From contig NZ_AP025028.1 of assembly GCF_003114835.2 (NCBI RefSeq), positions 3,562,001 to 3,626,000 on the forward strand: a stretch of 64,000 nt of DNA. The letters are read 5' to 3'. The translations under genes and the position numbers were made by a program. Numbering within the stretch: the stretch's first letter is position 1; each line of letters begins with the position of its first letter. The DNA comes from Leptospira kobayashii (GTDB taxonomy: Bacteria; Spirochaetota; Leptospiria; Leptospirales; Leptospiraceae). Under the pieces are notes generated by a model. The model ran no database searches. It was not told the origin of the DNA and worked only from the letters and a program-made list of their open reading frames with translations. Below are positions 15,117-23,266 of this stretch, piece by piece.

Positions 15117-15226
15117 ACATTTATATTATCTCCGTTGAAATCGAATTTAACGATCATTCTCAATTGTTCCAATTCTTTCTGCCAGCTTTTGGCTTTGCTA
15201 AAATAAGAATCAACCTTCGAATTCAT
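15113..15226 (-). pseudogene. N-terminal fragment of a YdeI/DUF1801-like protein
   Basis: The frame begins MNSKVDSYFSKAKSWQKELE and QLRMIV, the usual opening of YdeI/OmdA-associated DUF1801 proteins, then loses the family pattern and stops after 37 residues. Intact members have about 190 residues. The stop overlaps the DUF4256 start (ATGA), so the fragment may now act as a short leader that couples translation of that gene. Confidence 0.6.
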
Positions 15227-15231
15227 TTTAT

Positions 15232-15621
15232 CTATTGATTCAAATTTGCCGAAATGGTTTTTCTATCCGCAGGTCTGAAATACCAAGATACCACGGTCAG
15301 AACCAGCAATAATGTCGGCCCGAAAAACTCCTTGGCTTCGTCTCCGCAAGCCAAGTGGGAAAATACCGCACCTGACATGGCAAAGAAAAAACCAGCATAC
15401 GCCCATTCTTTTAGTAAAGAAAACCTAGGAACAAGAACTGCGATCACTCCCAAAATTTTCCAAACACCTAGGATCGTTAGAAAATAGGAAGGGTAACCCA
15501 AACGGGCAAACATATCCACTTCTTCTTTCATTTTCAAAACCTGTACGATTCCGGTCGATAGCATTCCCAATGCAAGCCACAGAGTGGAAACCCAATAGAT
15601 GATTTTATTTTTCATTGTCAT
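15232..15621 (-). CDS. DoxX-like membrane protein
   Basis: A 129-residue protein with four hydrophobic segments. It has the DoxX-like pattern LGYPSYFLTILGVWKILGVI (middle), RFSLLKEWAYAGFFFAMSGA and a final helix ending SWYFRP. The copy at 27484-27876 has the same LGYPSYF, LLKEWAYAG and WWLRP segments, and it too sits in an ArsR-SRPBCC unit. The family is linked to redox or thiol stress at the inner membrane, but the mechanism here is unknown. It follows the SRPBCC gene by 6 bp and is the last gene of that operon. Confidence 0.85.
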   Translation of the reverse strand: MTMKNKIIYWVSTLWLALGMLSTGIVQVLKMKEEVDMFARLGYPSYFLTILGVWKILGVIAVLVPRFSLLKEWAYAGFFFAMSGAVFSHLACGDEAKEFFGPTLLLVLTVVSWYFRPADRKTISANLNQ

Positions 15622-15627
15622 ACCCTG

Positions 15628-16092
15628 TTATTTTAATTTGTTTAAGATGTCCTGTAGCCTGTTATGCGCCATATTAATACCTTGAGCAAAAGGTAACTTC
15701 AGTATTTGGTCCCTATCTGCGACTGATTTATATACTATATGCATACTGAGTTTGCTTGTTTCATCGGTGAGTTTTTCAAATTCCAAGAATTCAAGTTGAA
15801 CCGGGAAAGTAGTATTTTCCATTTCAAATGTCCGCGTGATTTTTTCATTCGGACAAAACTCATGAATCACCCCGTTGAATCCGTATTTATTTCCTTTGGG
15901 ATCACTTGTTTCGAATTGATAACTGCCGTGCTTTTTATTTTCCAATTTCAGCACTTTTGTTCCCATCCATTGCTCGACGATTTCAGGTTCAACATACGCC
16001 TTAAAAAGCAATTCCAACGGCAAATCGAACTCCCTGGTTATCGTTAACTCCTGTTTTCCGTCTTCAGCATTAAGTTTCGTTTTTTGTTCCAT
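15628..16092 (-). CDS. SRPBCC (AHSA1-like) protein
   Basis: A 154-residue START-like protein. It has ITREFDLPLELLFKAYVEPE, a variant Trp motif (VEQWMGTKVLKLE), the strand KYGFNGVIHEFCPNEKITRT and the last helix HNRLQDILNKLK. The WWGP motif found in other copies is replaced by QWMGTK, placing it in a different subgroup from those at 13549 and 27943. It lies 1 bp after the ArsR gene and 6 bp before DoxX. The ligand is unknown. Confidence 0.88.
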   Translation of the reverse strand: MEQKTKLNAEDGKQELTITREFDLPLELLFKAYVEPEIVEQWMGTKVLKLENKKHGSYQFETSDPKGNKYGFNGVIHEFCPNEKITRTFEMENTTFPVQLEFLEFEKLTDETSKLSMHIVYKSVADRDQILKLPFAQGINMAHNRLQDILNKLK

Positions 16093-16093
16093 G

Positions 16094-16414
16094 TTATTTG
16101 CCTTTGTATTTTTTCATGATTGTTTCTAATTTGTTGAATCGATCTTCCCAGATTAGGCGGAATGGTTCAATAAAGTCGGCTACTTCTTTCATTTTTTTTG
16201 CATTGATATGATAATATATCTCTCTACCTGTTTGTTCCTGCTTCAGCAATTCGCACTCCGTGAGAATCTGCAGATGTTTTGAAACGGTAGGTCTTGCCGT
16301 GTCAAAGTTTGCAGCTATGGCTCCCGCAGTCATGGATTGCGAAGCAACCAACAAAAGTATGGTCCTTCTTGTCGGGTCCGCTATTGCTTGGAAAACGTCT
16401 CGTCTTAAGTTCAT
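16094..16414 (-). CDS. ArsR-family regulator, AHSA1-linked type
   Basis: A 106-residue winged-helix repressor. It opens [20 protein letters not shown], the recognition helix region is [20 protein letters not shown], and the wing is [14 protein letters not shown]. The tail [20 protein letters not shown] is as in other SRPBCC-linked ArsR proteins. It heads the operon ArsR-SRPBCC-DoxX. Two palindromes of its own lie immediately upstream, one beginning 3 bp from the start codon. Confidence 0.9.
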   Translation of the reverse strand: MNLRRDVFQAIADPTRRTILLLVASQSMTAGAIAANFDTARPTVSKHLQILTECELLKQEQTGREIYYHINAKKMKEVADFIEPFRLIWEDRFNKLETIMKKYKGK

Positions 16415-16417
16415 TGC

Positions 16418-16458
16418 GTAGTTATTTAACTACAAATAAAATGTAGCTATTTAGCTAC
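16418..16458. promoter_or_regulatory. Two palindromic operators for the ArsR gene
   Basis: GTAGTTATTTAACTAC (16418-16433) and GTAGCTATTTAGCTAC (16443-16458) are 16-bp inverted repeats with 6-bp arms and an ATTT centre. They differ by one compensated base pair, so symmetry rather than exact sequence has been kept. The centres are 25 bp apart. The outer flanks GC and GC are also symmetric across the pair. Confidence 0.75.
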
Positions 16459-16596
16459 GCAACTTTTTTTTGAAAATTTTTATTCTTTGGAAAGCATCTT
16501 TATGTGTCCATTGTGTGTTTTCAAGGTTATGCCACTTAGCTGCAACGGCTCCGACCGGATTGACAATGAAGGAACTCGCGAAACAATCTATCCAAT

Positions 16597-16686
16597 ATGA
16601 TTACACTTGATAAATTCAGAAAGCTTTCTTATGATCATTGTCGCTTATTGCCAAATTGCACCGAAGAAACTAGTCGATTTGGTTAA
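16597..16686 (+). pseudogene. Possible MmcQ/YjbR-like N-terminal fragment
   Basis: A short frame encodes MITLDKFRKLSYDHC, then LLPNCTEETSRFG and a stop. The opening and the LPxxTEExxxF pattern resemble MmcQ/YjbR proteins, which have about 115 residues. Only 29 residues remain. It lies in the 296-bp gap between the divergent ArsR and hydrolase genes. The match is short, so this is tentative. Confidence 0.3.
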
Positions 16687-16710
16687 ACAAAAAAAGTAGT
16701 CTGTAAAATT

Positions 16711-17745
16711 ATGAGTAAGTTAATCATTAGAAAATCAAATACTCTTATACTTTGCATTTTATTCAGTTTTATCCCCAACTGTGCATCCCAAAACAATTTA
16801 AAAGAATCACATGCTGATCCTTCTTCAGTGATTTCATCCTTAGAAAAAATCAATATTGGCGGAACCGATCAATGGATTCTCTCCCGTGGCAATGATATAA
16901 AAAAACCCGTTTTATTAATTGTTCACGGTGGACCGGGTGCTGCCTCCATAGGCTTCGCAAGATATTTCTATAATGAATTGGAAAAGCATTTTATCGTTGT
17001 TAATTGGGACCAGCGTGGCTCAGGTAAATCTTTTTCATTCTTCATGCCGGAAGTAACCCCTGAAACTTATGTTTCAGATACAGTTGAAGTCATTCTTTTC
17101 CTCAAGAAAAAATTCAATACTAAGAAAGTCTTTCTTATGGGGCATTCTTGGGGCGGATACATCGGTGCAATTGTTGCCCATCGCCATCCTGAACATCTGC
17201 TCGCGTACATCGGTATAGGGGCTGTAGTTCATGGGGAACAAAGTGCCCGCATCTCGTATGAATTTATACTGAATCAAGCCCGGAAAGATCCTGCATTAGC
17301 TTCGCAAGCAAACGATCTGACATTAACATCCTATTTGGAAAACAGACGCAAATGGTTAAACAAATTCGGAGTCGGTATGTTTCATGGCAATCATAGAAAC
17401 GATGAAGATGAATTTCTGCGAGGTGTAATGTTCGATTCGCCGGATTATTCGTTGATGAACATGGTGACTTATTTACCGGGGATTTGGAAGACTTCTTCCC
17501 GGATTCGACCGTTCTTTTTCAAAATGGATCTTTTCAAAGAAGCTCCCGAAATCAAAGTCCCTGTTTATTTTTTCTCCGGACGTTTCGATTACTATAATCC
17601 GGGAGAAATATTGGAACAATACGTTTCCGTTCTGAAAAGTCCCAAAAAAAGTATACATTGGTTTGAATGTTGCGCACATGCACCTCACTTCGAAACCCCG
17701 GACGATTTCGCTGCAAAATTGATTTCTGCAATCGATTCAAAATAA
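16711..17745 (+). CDS. Alpha/beta hydrolase lipoprotein, proline-iminopeptidase-like
   Basis: A 344-residue lipoprotein hydrolase (LILCILFSFIPNC, lipidated Cys24). The oxyanion motif is HGGPG (72-76). The nucleophile is S146 in GHSWGG, and the acid and base are in SGRFDYYNP and CAHAPHFE near the C-terminus. HGGPG together with GQRGSGKS-like WDQRGSGKS places it near the prolyl aminopeptidase (S33) group, so it may act on peptides or esters at the membrane. It has no operon partner. The first in-frame ATG is used; no strong ribosome site is visible. Confidence 0.87.
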   Translation: MSKLIIRKSNTLILCILFSFIPNCASQNNLKESHADPSSVISSLEKINIGGTDQWILSRGNDIKKPVLLIVHGGPGAASIGFARYFYNELEKHFIVVNWDQRGSGKSFSFFMPEVTPETYVSDTVEVILFLKKKFNTKKVFLMGHSWGGYIGAIVAHRHPEHLLAYIGIGAVVHGEQSARISYEFILNQARKDPALASQANDLTLTSYLENRRKWLNKFGVGMFHGNHRNDEDEFLRGVMFDSPDYSLMNMVTYLPGIWKTSSRIRPFFFKMDLFKEAPEIKVPVYFFSGRFDYYNPGEILEQYVSVLKSPKKSIHWFECCAHAPHFETPDDFAAKLISAIDSK

Positions 17746-17775
17746 AATGCGCGGCGTTGTCTTTGCAACCCGCGC
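17740..17775 (-). terminator. Intrinsic terminator of the minus-strand ArsR-SRPBCC operon
   Basis: GCGCGG (17749-17754) pairs with CCGCGC (17770-17775). The inner GTTG/CAAC pair extends the stem past a single bulged base around a 6-nt loop. On the minus strand it is followed by ATTTTATTTT, giving a GC-rich stem plus U-rich tail about 10 bp past the stop of the SRPBCC gene. On the plus strand no U-run follows. Confidence 0.7.
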
Positions 17776-17785
17776 CTAAGAACGA

Positions 17786-18256
17786 TTAGTTCATATCATC
17801 AATTTTGATGTCGTCAGGAGCGGGTTGACCTTGCCCTACTTCGACTAGATTTCTCAGACTAAGTAAGAAGGTCGCCCATTTCATACTGCAATGCGCCGTG
17901 AAGTCGCTTTCATTTTTCCAATCCTGATGACGAAAATGAATGATCGTCATAGCGGCACCGTCTGGCGCTGTACTTGCGTTCAATTTAAAATCGATATGGG
18001 AACCGACCCAATCCTCCGGACCTGCAGTGCATTCCCAAAGAACACGTTCCGGAGCAAGCTCCTGGACCTTCATTTCCATATTGGCTTTGTGTCCGAAACC
18101 GAAATGAATCGATTCCCCCGCAGTAGAAACTCCGCTTGGGAATGTTCCCCCTACTTCTTTAGTCCACCAACCTGCAAGTCCTGTTTTTGTCGTCAGTGCC
18201 TTGATGACATCCGGTGCTCCGGCACGAATTCCTATTTTGTGATATATCCCGTTCAT
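17786..18256 (-). CDS. SRPBCC-family protein
   Basis: A 156-residue START-like protein of a different subgroup. Marks are IYHKIGIRAGAPDVIKALTT, LAGWWTKEVGGTF, FGFGHKANMEMKVQELAPER and the last helix MKWATFLLSLRNLVEVG. The ATG at 18256 has AAAGGAGAAG just upstream; a longer frame exists but lacks support. It is the last gene of ArsR-SRPBCC-SRPBCC on the minus strand and precedes a clear terminator. The ligand is unknown. Confidence 0.85.
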   Translation of the reverse strand: MNGIYHKIGIRAGAPDVIKALTTKTGLAGWWTKEVGGTFPSGVSTAGESIHFGFGHKANMEMKVQELAPERVLWECTAGPEDWVGSHIDFKLNASTAPDGAAMTIIHFRHQDWKNESDFTAHCSMKWATFLLSLRNLVEVGQGQPAPDDIKIDDMN

Positions 18257-18314
18257 ATTCTTCTCCTTTCTTATTTCCTTAAATTTACTTTTCGTTATTA
18301 CCAATAAACATTTG

Positions 18315-18788
18315 TTATTCTTTTCTGGAGTGCCACTGATCAAGCCCTTCGAGAATACTTTCCCAACCATGGGTGTGCATCTTAATTTCAATGTCATTTG
18401 CCAAACGTTCGTGGGTTAATGTCACAAGCGTCTGTGTTTTGTTAGATGTTTCCGCCGAACTCGTGTCTGTAACTGCCGGCAGTGCAGTAAAGGTGACTGT
18501 AACCAGGGTATCTCGACCTCCGGTTGCATGGGATCGCCAGGTGAATACAAGCTTAGTCGGTTCTTCAATGGCAATGTATTCTCCCTCATGCGGGAATATT
18601 TTGCCGTCAAGAAGCATGTTGATTTGGAATCGGCCGCCCGGGCGAGGATCAATCTGCACCGATTCAATGCCAATGAGTTCGCCTGACAAAAACCAACGTG
18701 AAAAATCTTCAACTTTGAGCCATGCTCGAAACAGCCTGGCCGGTTCAGCGTTAATTTTTTTCTCTACTTTTAATACCTGTGTGGTCAT
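18315..18788 (-). CDS. SRPBCC (AHSA1-like) protein
   Basis: A 157-residue START-like protein. It begins VLKVEKKINAEPARLFRAWL and has FSRWFLSGELIG in place of the WWGP motif. DPRPGGRFQINMLLDGK and the strand PTKLVFTWRSHATGG follow, and it ends GWESILEGLDQWHSRKE. Its ATG overlaps the ArsR stop by 4 nt. The GC content is higher than in neighbouring genes at 13-17 kb. The ligand is unknown. Confidence 0.88.
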   Translation of the reverse strand: MTTQVLKVEKKINAEPARLFRAWLKVEDFSRWFLSGELIGIESVQIDPRPGGRFQINMLLDGKIFPHEGEYIAIEEPTKLVFTWRSHATGGRDTLVTVTFTALPAVTDTSSAETSNKTQTLVTLTHERLANDIEIKMHTHGWESILEGLDQWHSRKE

Positions 18789-19132
18789 TGTCCCTCTTCC
18801 TCTATGAATGTCTCGAGTCGATCGAGTTTGTTTGTCCAGAATTCCTGATGGTAGGCAAGCCAGGCAGAAGCCTCGGAAAGCGATTGGTTTTGTAGCTCAA
18901 GCCGAAAGCTGCGTCCGTCTTCCGGAGCCCGCACTTTCCTTACAAGACCGGCCGCGACCAGAACATCGATATGTTTGGCAACTCCGGCGAACGACATGGA
19001 AAATGGCTCTGCAAGCCCTGAAATGCTAAGTGAGCCGCTCCGCAAATTCGCCAACATTTGTCGTCTTGAGCTGTCGGCGAGCGCCGCGAACACAAGATCC
19101 AACCTTTGCTCGTTTTCAATTAATTCAACCAT
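18785..19132 (-). CDS. ArsR-family regulator, AHSA1-linked type
   Basis: A winged-helix repressor of 115 residues from the ATG at 19132. It opens with LDLVFAALADSSRRQMLANL, and the recognition helix region is FSMSFAGVAKHIDVLVAAGL. The wing (RAPEDGRSFRLELQNQS) and C-terminal helix (WLAYHQEFWTNKLDRLETFI) follow. A start at 19156 would add eight residues. Family length favours 19132, although no ribosome site precedes it and the operator covers this codon, which would suit a leaderless message. It heads ArsR-SRPBCC-SRPBCC. Confidence 0.87.
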   Translation of the reverse strand: MVELIENEQRLDLVFAALADSSRRQMLANLRSGSLSISGLAEPFSMSFAGVAKHIDVLVAAGLVRKVRAPEDGRSFRLELQNQSLSEASAWLAYHQEFWTNKLDRLETFIEEEGQ

Positions 19133-19189
19133 TAGGTTGAATAAAAAACCATGCATTTTCTCTGTCAAATATTAAACCATTTAGTTGAA
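19124..19189. promoter_or_regulatory. Two palindromic operators for the ArsR gene
   Basis: Site 1 (19124-19141) is TTCAACC, ATTA, GGTTGAA, with perfect 7-bp arms overlapping the proposed ATG. Site 2 (19172-19189, TTAAACCATTTAGTTGAA) is a related imperfect copy 48 bp upstream. A dimer at each site would cover the start region and the likely promoter. Confidence 0.6.
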
Positions 19190-19292
19190 TACTTTTTGCC
19201 TTTTTTCCACCCCGCTTTTCGGGTTTCTGTACGGCCTATCCGTTGAAAAAGCTCTCGTAGATTTTAAAATTTCAGTATCATTCTAATAGGAT

Positions 19293-20093
19293 TTGAGGAA
19301 GCGTAAATATACCGTGAATACAACGAAATCAAAAGATGGAACTATTTTAGCGTACGATGTGTACGGTAATGGGCCTGCACTCATATACATAACAGGTGCA
19401 AGCTGCTTTCGGAAATTTATGCCTATTGTGCAGGATGCCAAAGTATTTTCTACCGAATTTACCGTTTATAACTACGATCGTCGGGGTCGGGGTGATAGCG
19501 GGGATACTTTGCCCTATTCGATAGAACGTGAAATCGAAGACATCGAAGCAATGATCGACATAGCAGGTGGCAAAGCATATTTATACGGTCATTCCTCCGG
19601 TGCTGTTCTGGCGCTAGAAGCTTCCTTGCGACTAGGAAATAAAGTTATCAAGGCCGCTCTTTACGATCTTCCTTATGTTCACAACGAAGCTGAAAAAGCC
19701 GACTACGAGAAATTAGGCGAATCAGTGAGAAATCTATTGAGTGAAGGTAAAAATGCGGCGGCGATGAAAACATTTTTGAAAGGCATCGGGATGCCTAAAA
19801 TTTTTGTTTGGATACTACCTCTATTTCCTGGTTGGGGAATAATGAAAGCCCTGGCACCCACACTTGCTTATGATATCGCCTTAACGCAAGACTTACCTCC
19901 TCTGGAAAGAGCTGCACGAATTTCTTTACCGACATATATCATTGTAGGTGAAAAAAGTCCTTCTTCCGTGCAGGATGTAAGCAACAAATTAGCGAAGGTG
20001 ATCCCGAATGCAAAGTTTTCCCAACTAGCCGGACAGGATCATATGGCTGATGCCAAAGCCTTATTACCGTTGTTAACCGATTTCTTAAAATAG
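19293..20093 (+). CDS. Alpha/beta hydrolase
   Basis: A 266-residue cytoplasmic hydrolase. It opens TVNTTKSKDGTILAYDVYGN, has ITGASCFRKF at the oxyanion position, the strand-turn YNYDRRGRGDSGD, and the nucleophile S101 in YGHSSGA. The base is in the late GQDHM. The acid, expected after YIIVGEK, is replaced by SPSS, so the catalytic acid is uncertain. The start is TTG at 19293 with AGG nearby; a GTG at 19314 is an alternative. A DLH-family gene follows after 26 bp and a MepB gene 15 bp after that, so the three form a likely operon. Confidence 0.82.
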   Translation: MRKRKYTVNTTKSKDGTILAYDVYGNGPALIYITGASCFRKFMPIVQDAKVFSTEFTVYNYDRRGRGDSGDTLPYSIEREIEDIEAMIDIAGGKAYLYGHSSGAVLALEASLRLGNKVIKAALYDLPYVHNEAEKADYEKLGESVRNLLSEGKNAAAMKTFLKGIGMPKIFVWILPLFPGWGIMKALAPTLAYDIALTQDLPPLERAARISLPTYIIVGEKSPSSVQDVSNKLAKVIPNAKFSQLAGQDHMADAKALLPLLTDFLK

Positions 20094-20119
20094 TCTATTC
20101 GACAAAGGGAACCATTGCC

Positions 20120-20935
20120 ATGACGAAACAGAACATGAATGAAGACGATACTCTTGAAGATTTCACCTGTCGCGAGATCACTCTCGACGGTGTTACAAAG
20201 AAAGTGTATGTCGCCGGCACAGGACCGGCCGTGATCGTCATGACTGAGATGCCCGGAATCAGTCCGCATGTTGCGCGTTTCAGCCGTTGGGTGCGTGATG
20301 CAGGTTTGACTGTTTATATGCCATCTCTCTTCGGCCTTGATGGTGTTATACCAAGCGCCAAAGACGGAAAGACCGTTCTCAGACGGGCTTGTGTCAGTGC
20401 GGAGTTTCGCGCATTCGCCGCAAATGAGTCGAGCCCTGTTACACAATGGCTCAGAGCATTGGCAAAACTAGCACATCAAGAATGCGGTGGCCGAGGGGTT
20501 GGGGCCATTGGAATGTGCTTCACAGGTAACTTTGCTTTGTCGATGATGCTTGAGCCTGCCATGCTGGCACCTGTTTTATCCCAACCCACACTGCCGTTAG
20601 GTGATCTTGCCGGTATTGGAATCGCTCCTGAGGAGCTGGAAACAATTCGTGAAAGACTTATTAGAGAAGACCTCACAGTAATGGCCTACCGATTTGAAGG
20701 AGACCAGTTTTGTCAGGCGCAGCGTTTTGCAGCTTATTCCGAGGCACTTGGGGATCGCTTTGTGGGACATGTGCTTCCCGACAGCGCTGCGAACACTTCC
20801 GTCCCACCGTTCTTCGAACAACATGTACCGTTCCCACATAGCGTTGTAACTGTCCATCTGATTGACGAAGCAGGCCAACCTACAATAGCTGCTCGAGATG
20901 AGATCCTGTCATTCTTTGTTCGGCGGCTTACTTAG
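20120..20935 (+). CDS. Dienelactone hydrolase family protein
   Basis: A 271-residue alpha/beta hydrolase of the DLH type. Its nucleophile is a cysteine, C133 in GAIGMCFTG, as in carboxymethylenebutenolidase. An aspartate in FEGDQFC and a histidine in PHSVVTVHLID complete the triad. The N-terminal MTEMPGISPHVARFSRWVRD block is typical. DLH enzymes open lactone rings in chloroaromatic breakdown, but most family members act on other esters. It lies between a second hydrolase and MepB. GC is somewhat higher than in the flanks. Confidence 0.87.
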   Translation: MTKQNMNEDDTLEDFTCREITLDGVTKKVYVAGTGPAVIVMTEMPGISPHVARFSRWVRDAGLTVYMPSLFGLDGVIPSAKDGKTVLRRACVSAEFRAFAANESSPVTQWLRALAKLAHQECGGRGVGAIGMCFTGNFALSMMLEPAMLAPVLSQPTLPLGDLAGIGIAPEELETIRERLIREDLTVMAYRFEGDQFCQAQRFAAYSEALGDRFVGHVLPDSAANTSVPPFFEQHVPFPHSVVTVHLIDEAGQPTIAARDEILSFFVRRLT

Positions 20936-20950
20936 TATTGCGAGATATCT

Positions 20951-21490
20951 TTGAAAAAATCAGTAAACAAATCCGATCATGAGCTTATTTTCCCTGATGT
21001 TCTAAAAGACATCAAAAAGAATGTTTTCGATCATTGCGGCATTTCATTGTTAAACCCATTTCTCGAAAAGGAAAGCCAGGAATACGGTGCCTGTCATTTT
21101 GAAATTGATGATTTGAAAATAACATTTCGCGTTGCGAAAATAACCCCTACAAAGATCGGTCAATTTGTGACCTTATGGAAACGAAACGGTAGCGGACCGA
21201 TCCAACCATTTGATATTAAAGACAACGTGGATTATTTTATCATTCGCTCGAACAATAAGGATCTCTCGGGGCAATTCATATTCCCCAAACACGTATTATA
21301 TGAAAAAGGAATCGTATCCGGTAAAAAGAAAGGAAAGCTCGGATTCAGAATTTATTCCTCATGGGATATTCCTACCAATAAACAAGCGCAAGCGACTCAA
21401 AAATGGCAATTGGAATACTTTCTGGAAAGTTCCAAAAACAAACCTATCGACACTACAAGAGTCAAATTCCTTTTGAACTACAAAAAATAA
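20951..21490 (+). CDS. MepB-family protein
   Basis: A 179-residue protein matching MepB along its length. Marks are YGACHFEIDDLKITFRVAKI, TPTKIGQFVTLWKR, FDIKDNVDYFIIRS and the C-terminal GKLGFRIYSSWDIPTNKQAQ with TQKWQLEYFLE. In Staphylococcus the gene lies beside the mepRA efflux genes, but its function is not known. The start is TTG at 20951 with no strong ribosome site. It closes a probable three-gene operon after the two hydrolases. Confidence 0.85.
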   Translation: MKKSVNKSDHELIFPDVLKDIKKNVFDHCGISLLNPFLEKESQEYGACHFEIDDLKITFRVAKITPTKIGQFVTLWKRNGSGPIQPFDIKDNVDYFIIRSNNKDLSGQFIFPKHVLYEKGIVSGKKKGKLGFRIYSSWDIPTNKQAQATQKWQLEYFLESSKNKPIDTTRVKFLLNYKK

Positions 21491-21664
21491 CTCACCGTTT
21501 TCGCACGCAGATTCCAACTTGACCGAGAAAAATGGAAAGAACGAAATTAGCAAATGTTGTCGTCCACGCAACGCCTCAAAGCCGAGACCTTCCGATGCGC
21601 CGACAATCAGTATCCTCACAAAGAGTTATGTGAATTTTTCGAAACATGGGAGACTAAGAACCGT

Positions 21665-22360
21665 ATGAAACATCGATACGTAATATGTTTTTTTCTATTT
21701 CTATTACCTTTTCTCATATGCAAACAGAAATCAGCCACTAACAATAAATCGACGGAAGATGTACATTCACTCGGTTGGTCCGGTTCTGTTTTTGCTTTCA
21801 GGGCTTTCGCAAATTCCTATGCGATTACACCTCATTCAGGTCTCTCGGTCAAAGTCGTCGATATTGTATCGGATCAGGAAAAATGGAGATTCAACAAGTT
21901 TTGGGAAGGTGACAATGTAGGAGAAGGAAGCACGGCGGAATACGTTCCTACAACCGACGAGTCCGCCTGGGAAATCGTAACGGAAGAAGTTATCTCTCAT
22001 ATAAAAAAATCCTATATTAAAAATCTGGAATCATCTCCTCACTTCAATCAATCTTATGATAACTTCCCGCTCTATATGGACAATTTGGACGGTGATACAT
22101 TTACCGCGGATCTCATACTAAATAAAAAAGAAAATACCTACAAGATAATCGTAGTATCGAAAAATAAGGGTATCAAAGTTGTTTCTGAAAAAAAGATAGA
22201 ACCTTCGACTTTTAGTGAATTCAATGTATTAGGATATTTTTTGAATCCCAAAAGGGATCGTATCGCCATACTGATCAAAGAATCTCTGGGAGGGGGAGAA
22301 CCCTATTTGCCCGACTATTTCGTAGTAGGTTGTTTGCTTACCTCAGGATTTAAGAAATGA
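21665..22360 (+). CDS. Lipoprotein of unknown function
   Basis: A 231-residue probable lipoprotein (VICFFLFLLPFLIC, lipidated Cys19). Its mature region repeats short beta-rich stretches (SGLSVKVVDIVSDQEKWRF, YKIIVVSKNKGIKVV) and ends in GGGEPYLPDYFVVG. This resembles leptospiral proteins described only as DUF2259-like or hypothetical. No catalytic motif is visible. The ATG at 21665 directly precedes the signal peptide; a longer frame from 21554 is unlikely. It overlaps the next gene by 4 nt. Confidence 0.65.
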   Translation: MKHRYVICFFLFLLPFLICKQKSATNNKSTEDVHSLGWSGSVFAFRAFANSYAITPHSGLSVKVVDIVSDQEKWRFNKFWEGDNVGEGSTAEYVPTTDESAWEIVTEEVISHIKKSYIKNLESSPHFNQSYDNFPLYMDNLDGDTFTADLILNKKENTYKIIVVSKNKGIKVVSEKKIEPSTFSEFNVLGYFLNPKRDRIAILIKESLGGGEPYLPDYFVVGCLLTSGFKK

Positions 22361-22746
22361 AATCCAATACGACAAAGAACACAGGTTATTCGACAAAGTT
22401 CAAAACCGTCGATGAATATATAAAATCCTTCCCGGAAGATACTCAAAAAATCCTATCCCAAATGAGAACTCTGGTTAAAAATCTGGCACCGGATGCAAAG
22501 GAAAAAATAAGTTATAACATGCCCGCCTTTGAATTGAACGGAATCCTGATTTATTACGCCGCATATAAAAAACATTTCGGATTTTATCCCACGTCAAATG
22601 TGATTGAAACATTCAAAGATGAATTATTATCGTATAAATTTTCGAAAGGTGCGATACAATTTCCTCTGGACAAACCTTTGCCGAAAGGACTGATCACTAA
22701 AATTGTTAAATTCAGAATAAAAGAAAATTTGAAGAAAGGTAAGTAG
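22357..22746 (+). CDS. DUF1801 (YdhG-like) protein
   Basis: A 129-residue cytoplasmic protein of the DUF1801/YdhG fold. It has VDEYIKSFPEDTQKILSQMR, EKISYNMPAFELNGILIYYA, HFGFYPTSNVIETF and FSKGAIQFPLDKPLPKGLIT. The MPAF and GFYP motifs are family signatures. Its relatives resemble bacterial frataxin-like proteins in shape, and the role is unknown. It is translationally coupled to the lipoprotein gene (ATGA overlap). Confidence 0.88.
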   Translation: MKSNTTKNTGYSTKFKTVDEYIKSFPEDTQKILSQMRTLVKNLAPDAKEKISYNMPAFELNGILIYYAAYKKHFGFYPTSNVIETFKDELLSYKFSKGAIQFPLDKPLPKGLITKIVKFRIKENLKKGK

Positions 22747-22776
22747 GAAAAGGTTTGCATTCCAAAGGATAATCAC

Positions 22777-23184
22777 ATGGATAAATTCAATTTGGAAAAA
22801 GATATAAATGTTTTTTGCGTAACTGCGATCTCGTTTCCGGACGGGGTAATGGATGCACATAACAAGCTTCATTCTCTGATCAAACCTTCAAAGGAAAGAA
22901 GGTACTTTGGAATCTCACGCCCAGACAAAGATACGATCGTCTACAAAGCCGCTGCCGAAGAAATGGAAGAAGGAGAAGCGGACAAATTGTCCTGCGAACG
23001 GTTTGTAATCAAAAAGGGAGAGTTCATTTGTTTGACCATTAAGGATTTTATGGAGGATGTTCAAAGCATTGAGAATGCATTTAGAAAGTTGATTTCGCGC
23101 GATGATATAGATCCTAACGGATATTGTCTTGAATGGTATTTGAATGAAAAAGACGTGAGATGTATGGTCGGATTAAAATCATAA
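22777..23184 (+). CDS. GyrI-like small-molecule-binding protein
   Basis: A 135-residue protein with the AraC effector-binding (GyrI-like) pattern. It has strands around INVFCVTAISFPDGVMDAHN, IKPSKERRYFGISRPDKDTI, the acidic EEMEEGEADKLSCERF and a final CLEWYLNEKDVRCMVGL. There is no DNA-binding domain, so it is a stand-alone sensor or hydrolase-like binder of amphipathic compounds. AAGGATAATC precedes the ATG. It sits 30 bp after the DUF1801 gene and is probably co-transcribed with it. Confidence 0.75.
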   Translation: MDKFNLEKDINVFCVTAISFPDGVMDAHNKLHSLIKPSKERRYFGISRPDKDTIVYKAAAEEMEEGEADKLSCERFVIKKGEFICLTIKDFMEDVQSIENAFRKLISRDDIDPNGYCLEWYLNEKDVRCMVGLKS

Positions 23185-23266
23185 AAAATCACGCGGAAGA
23201 TGTCCAATTTTTGAAATCTCGATTGATATAGGAGTGTAATTCCATTCAATTAAGGGGTAAAACAAA

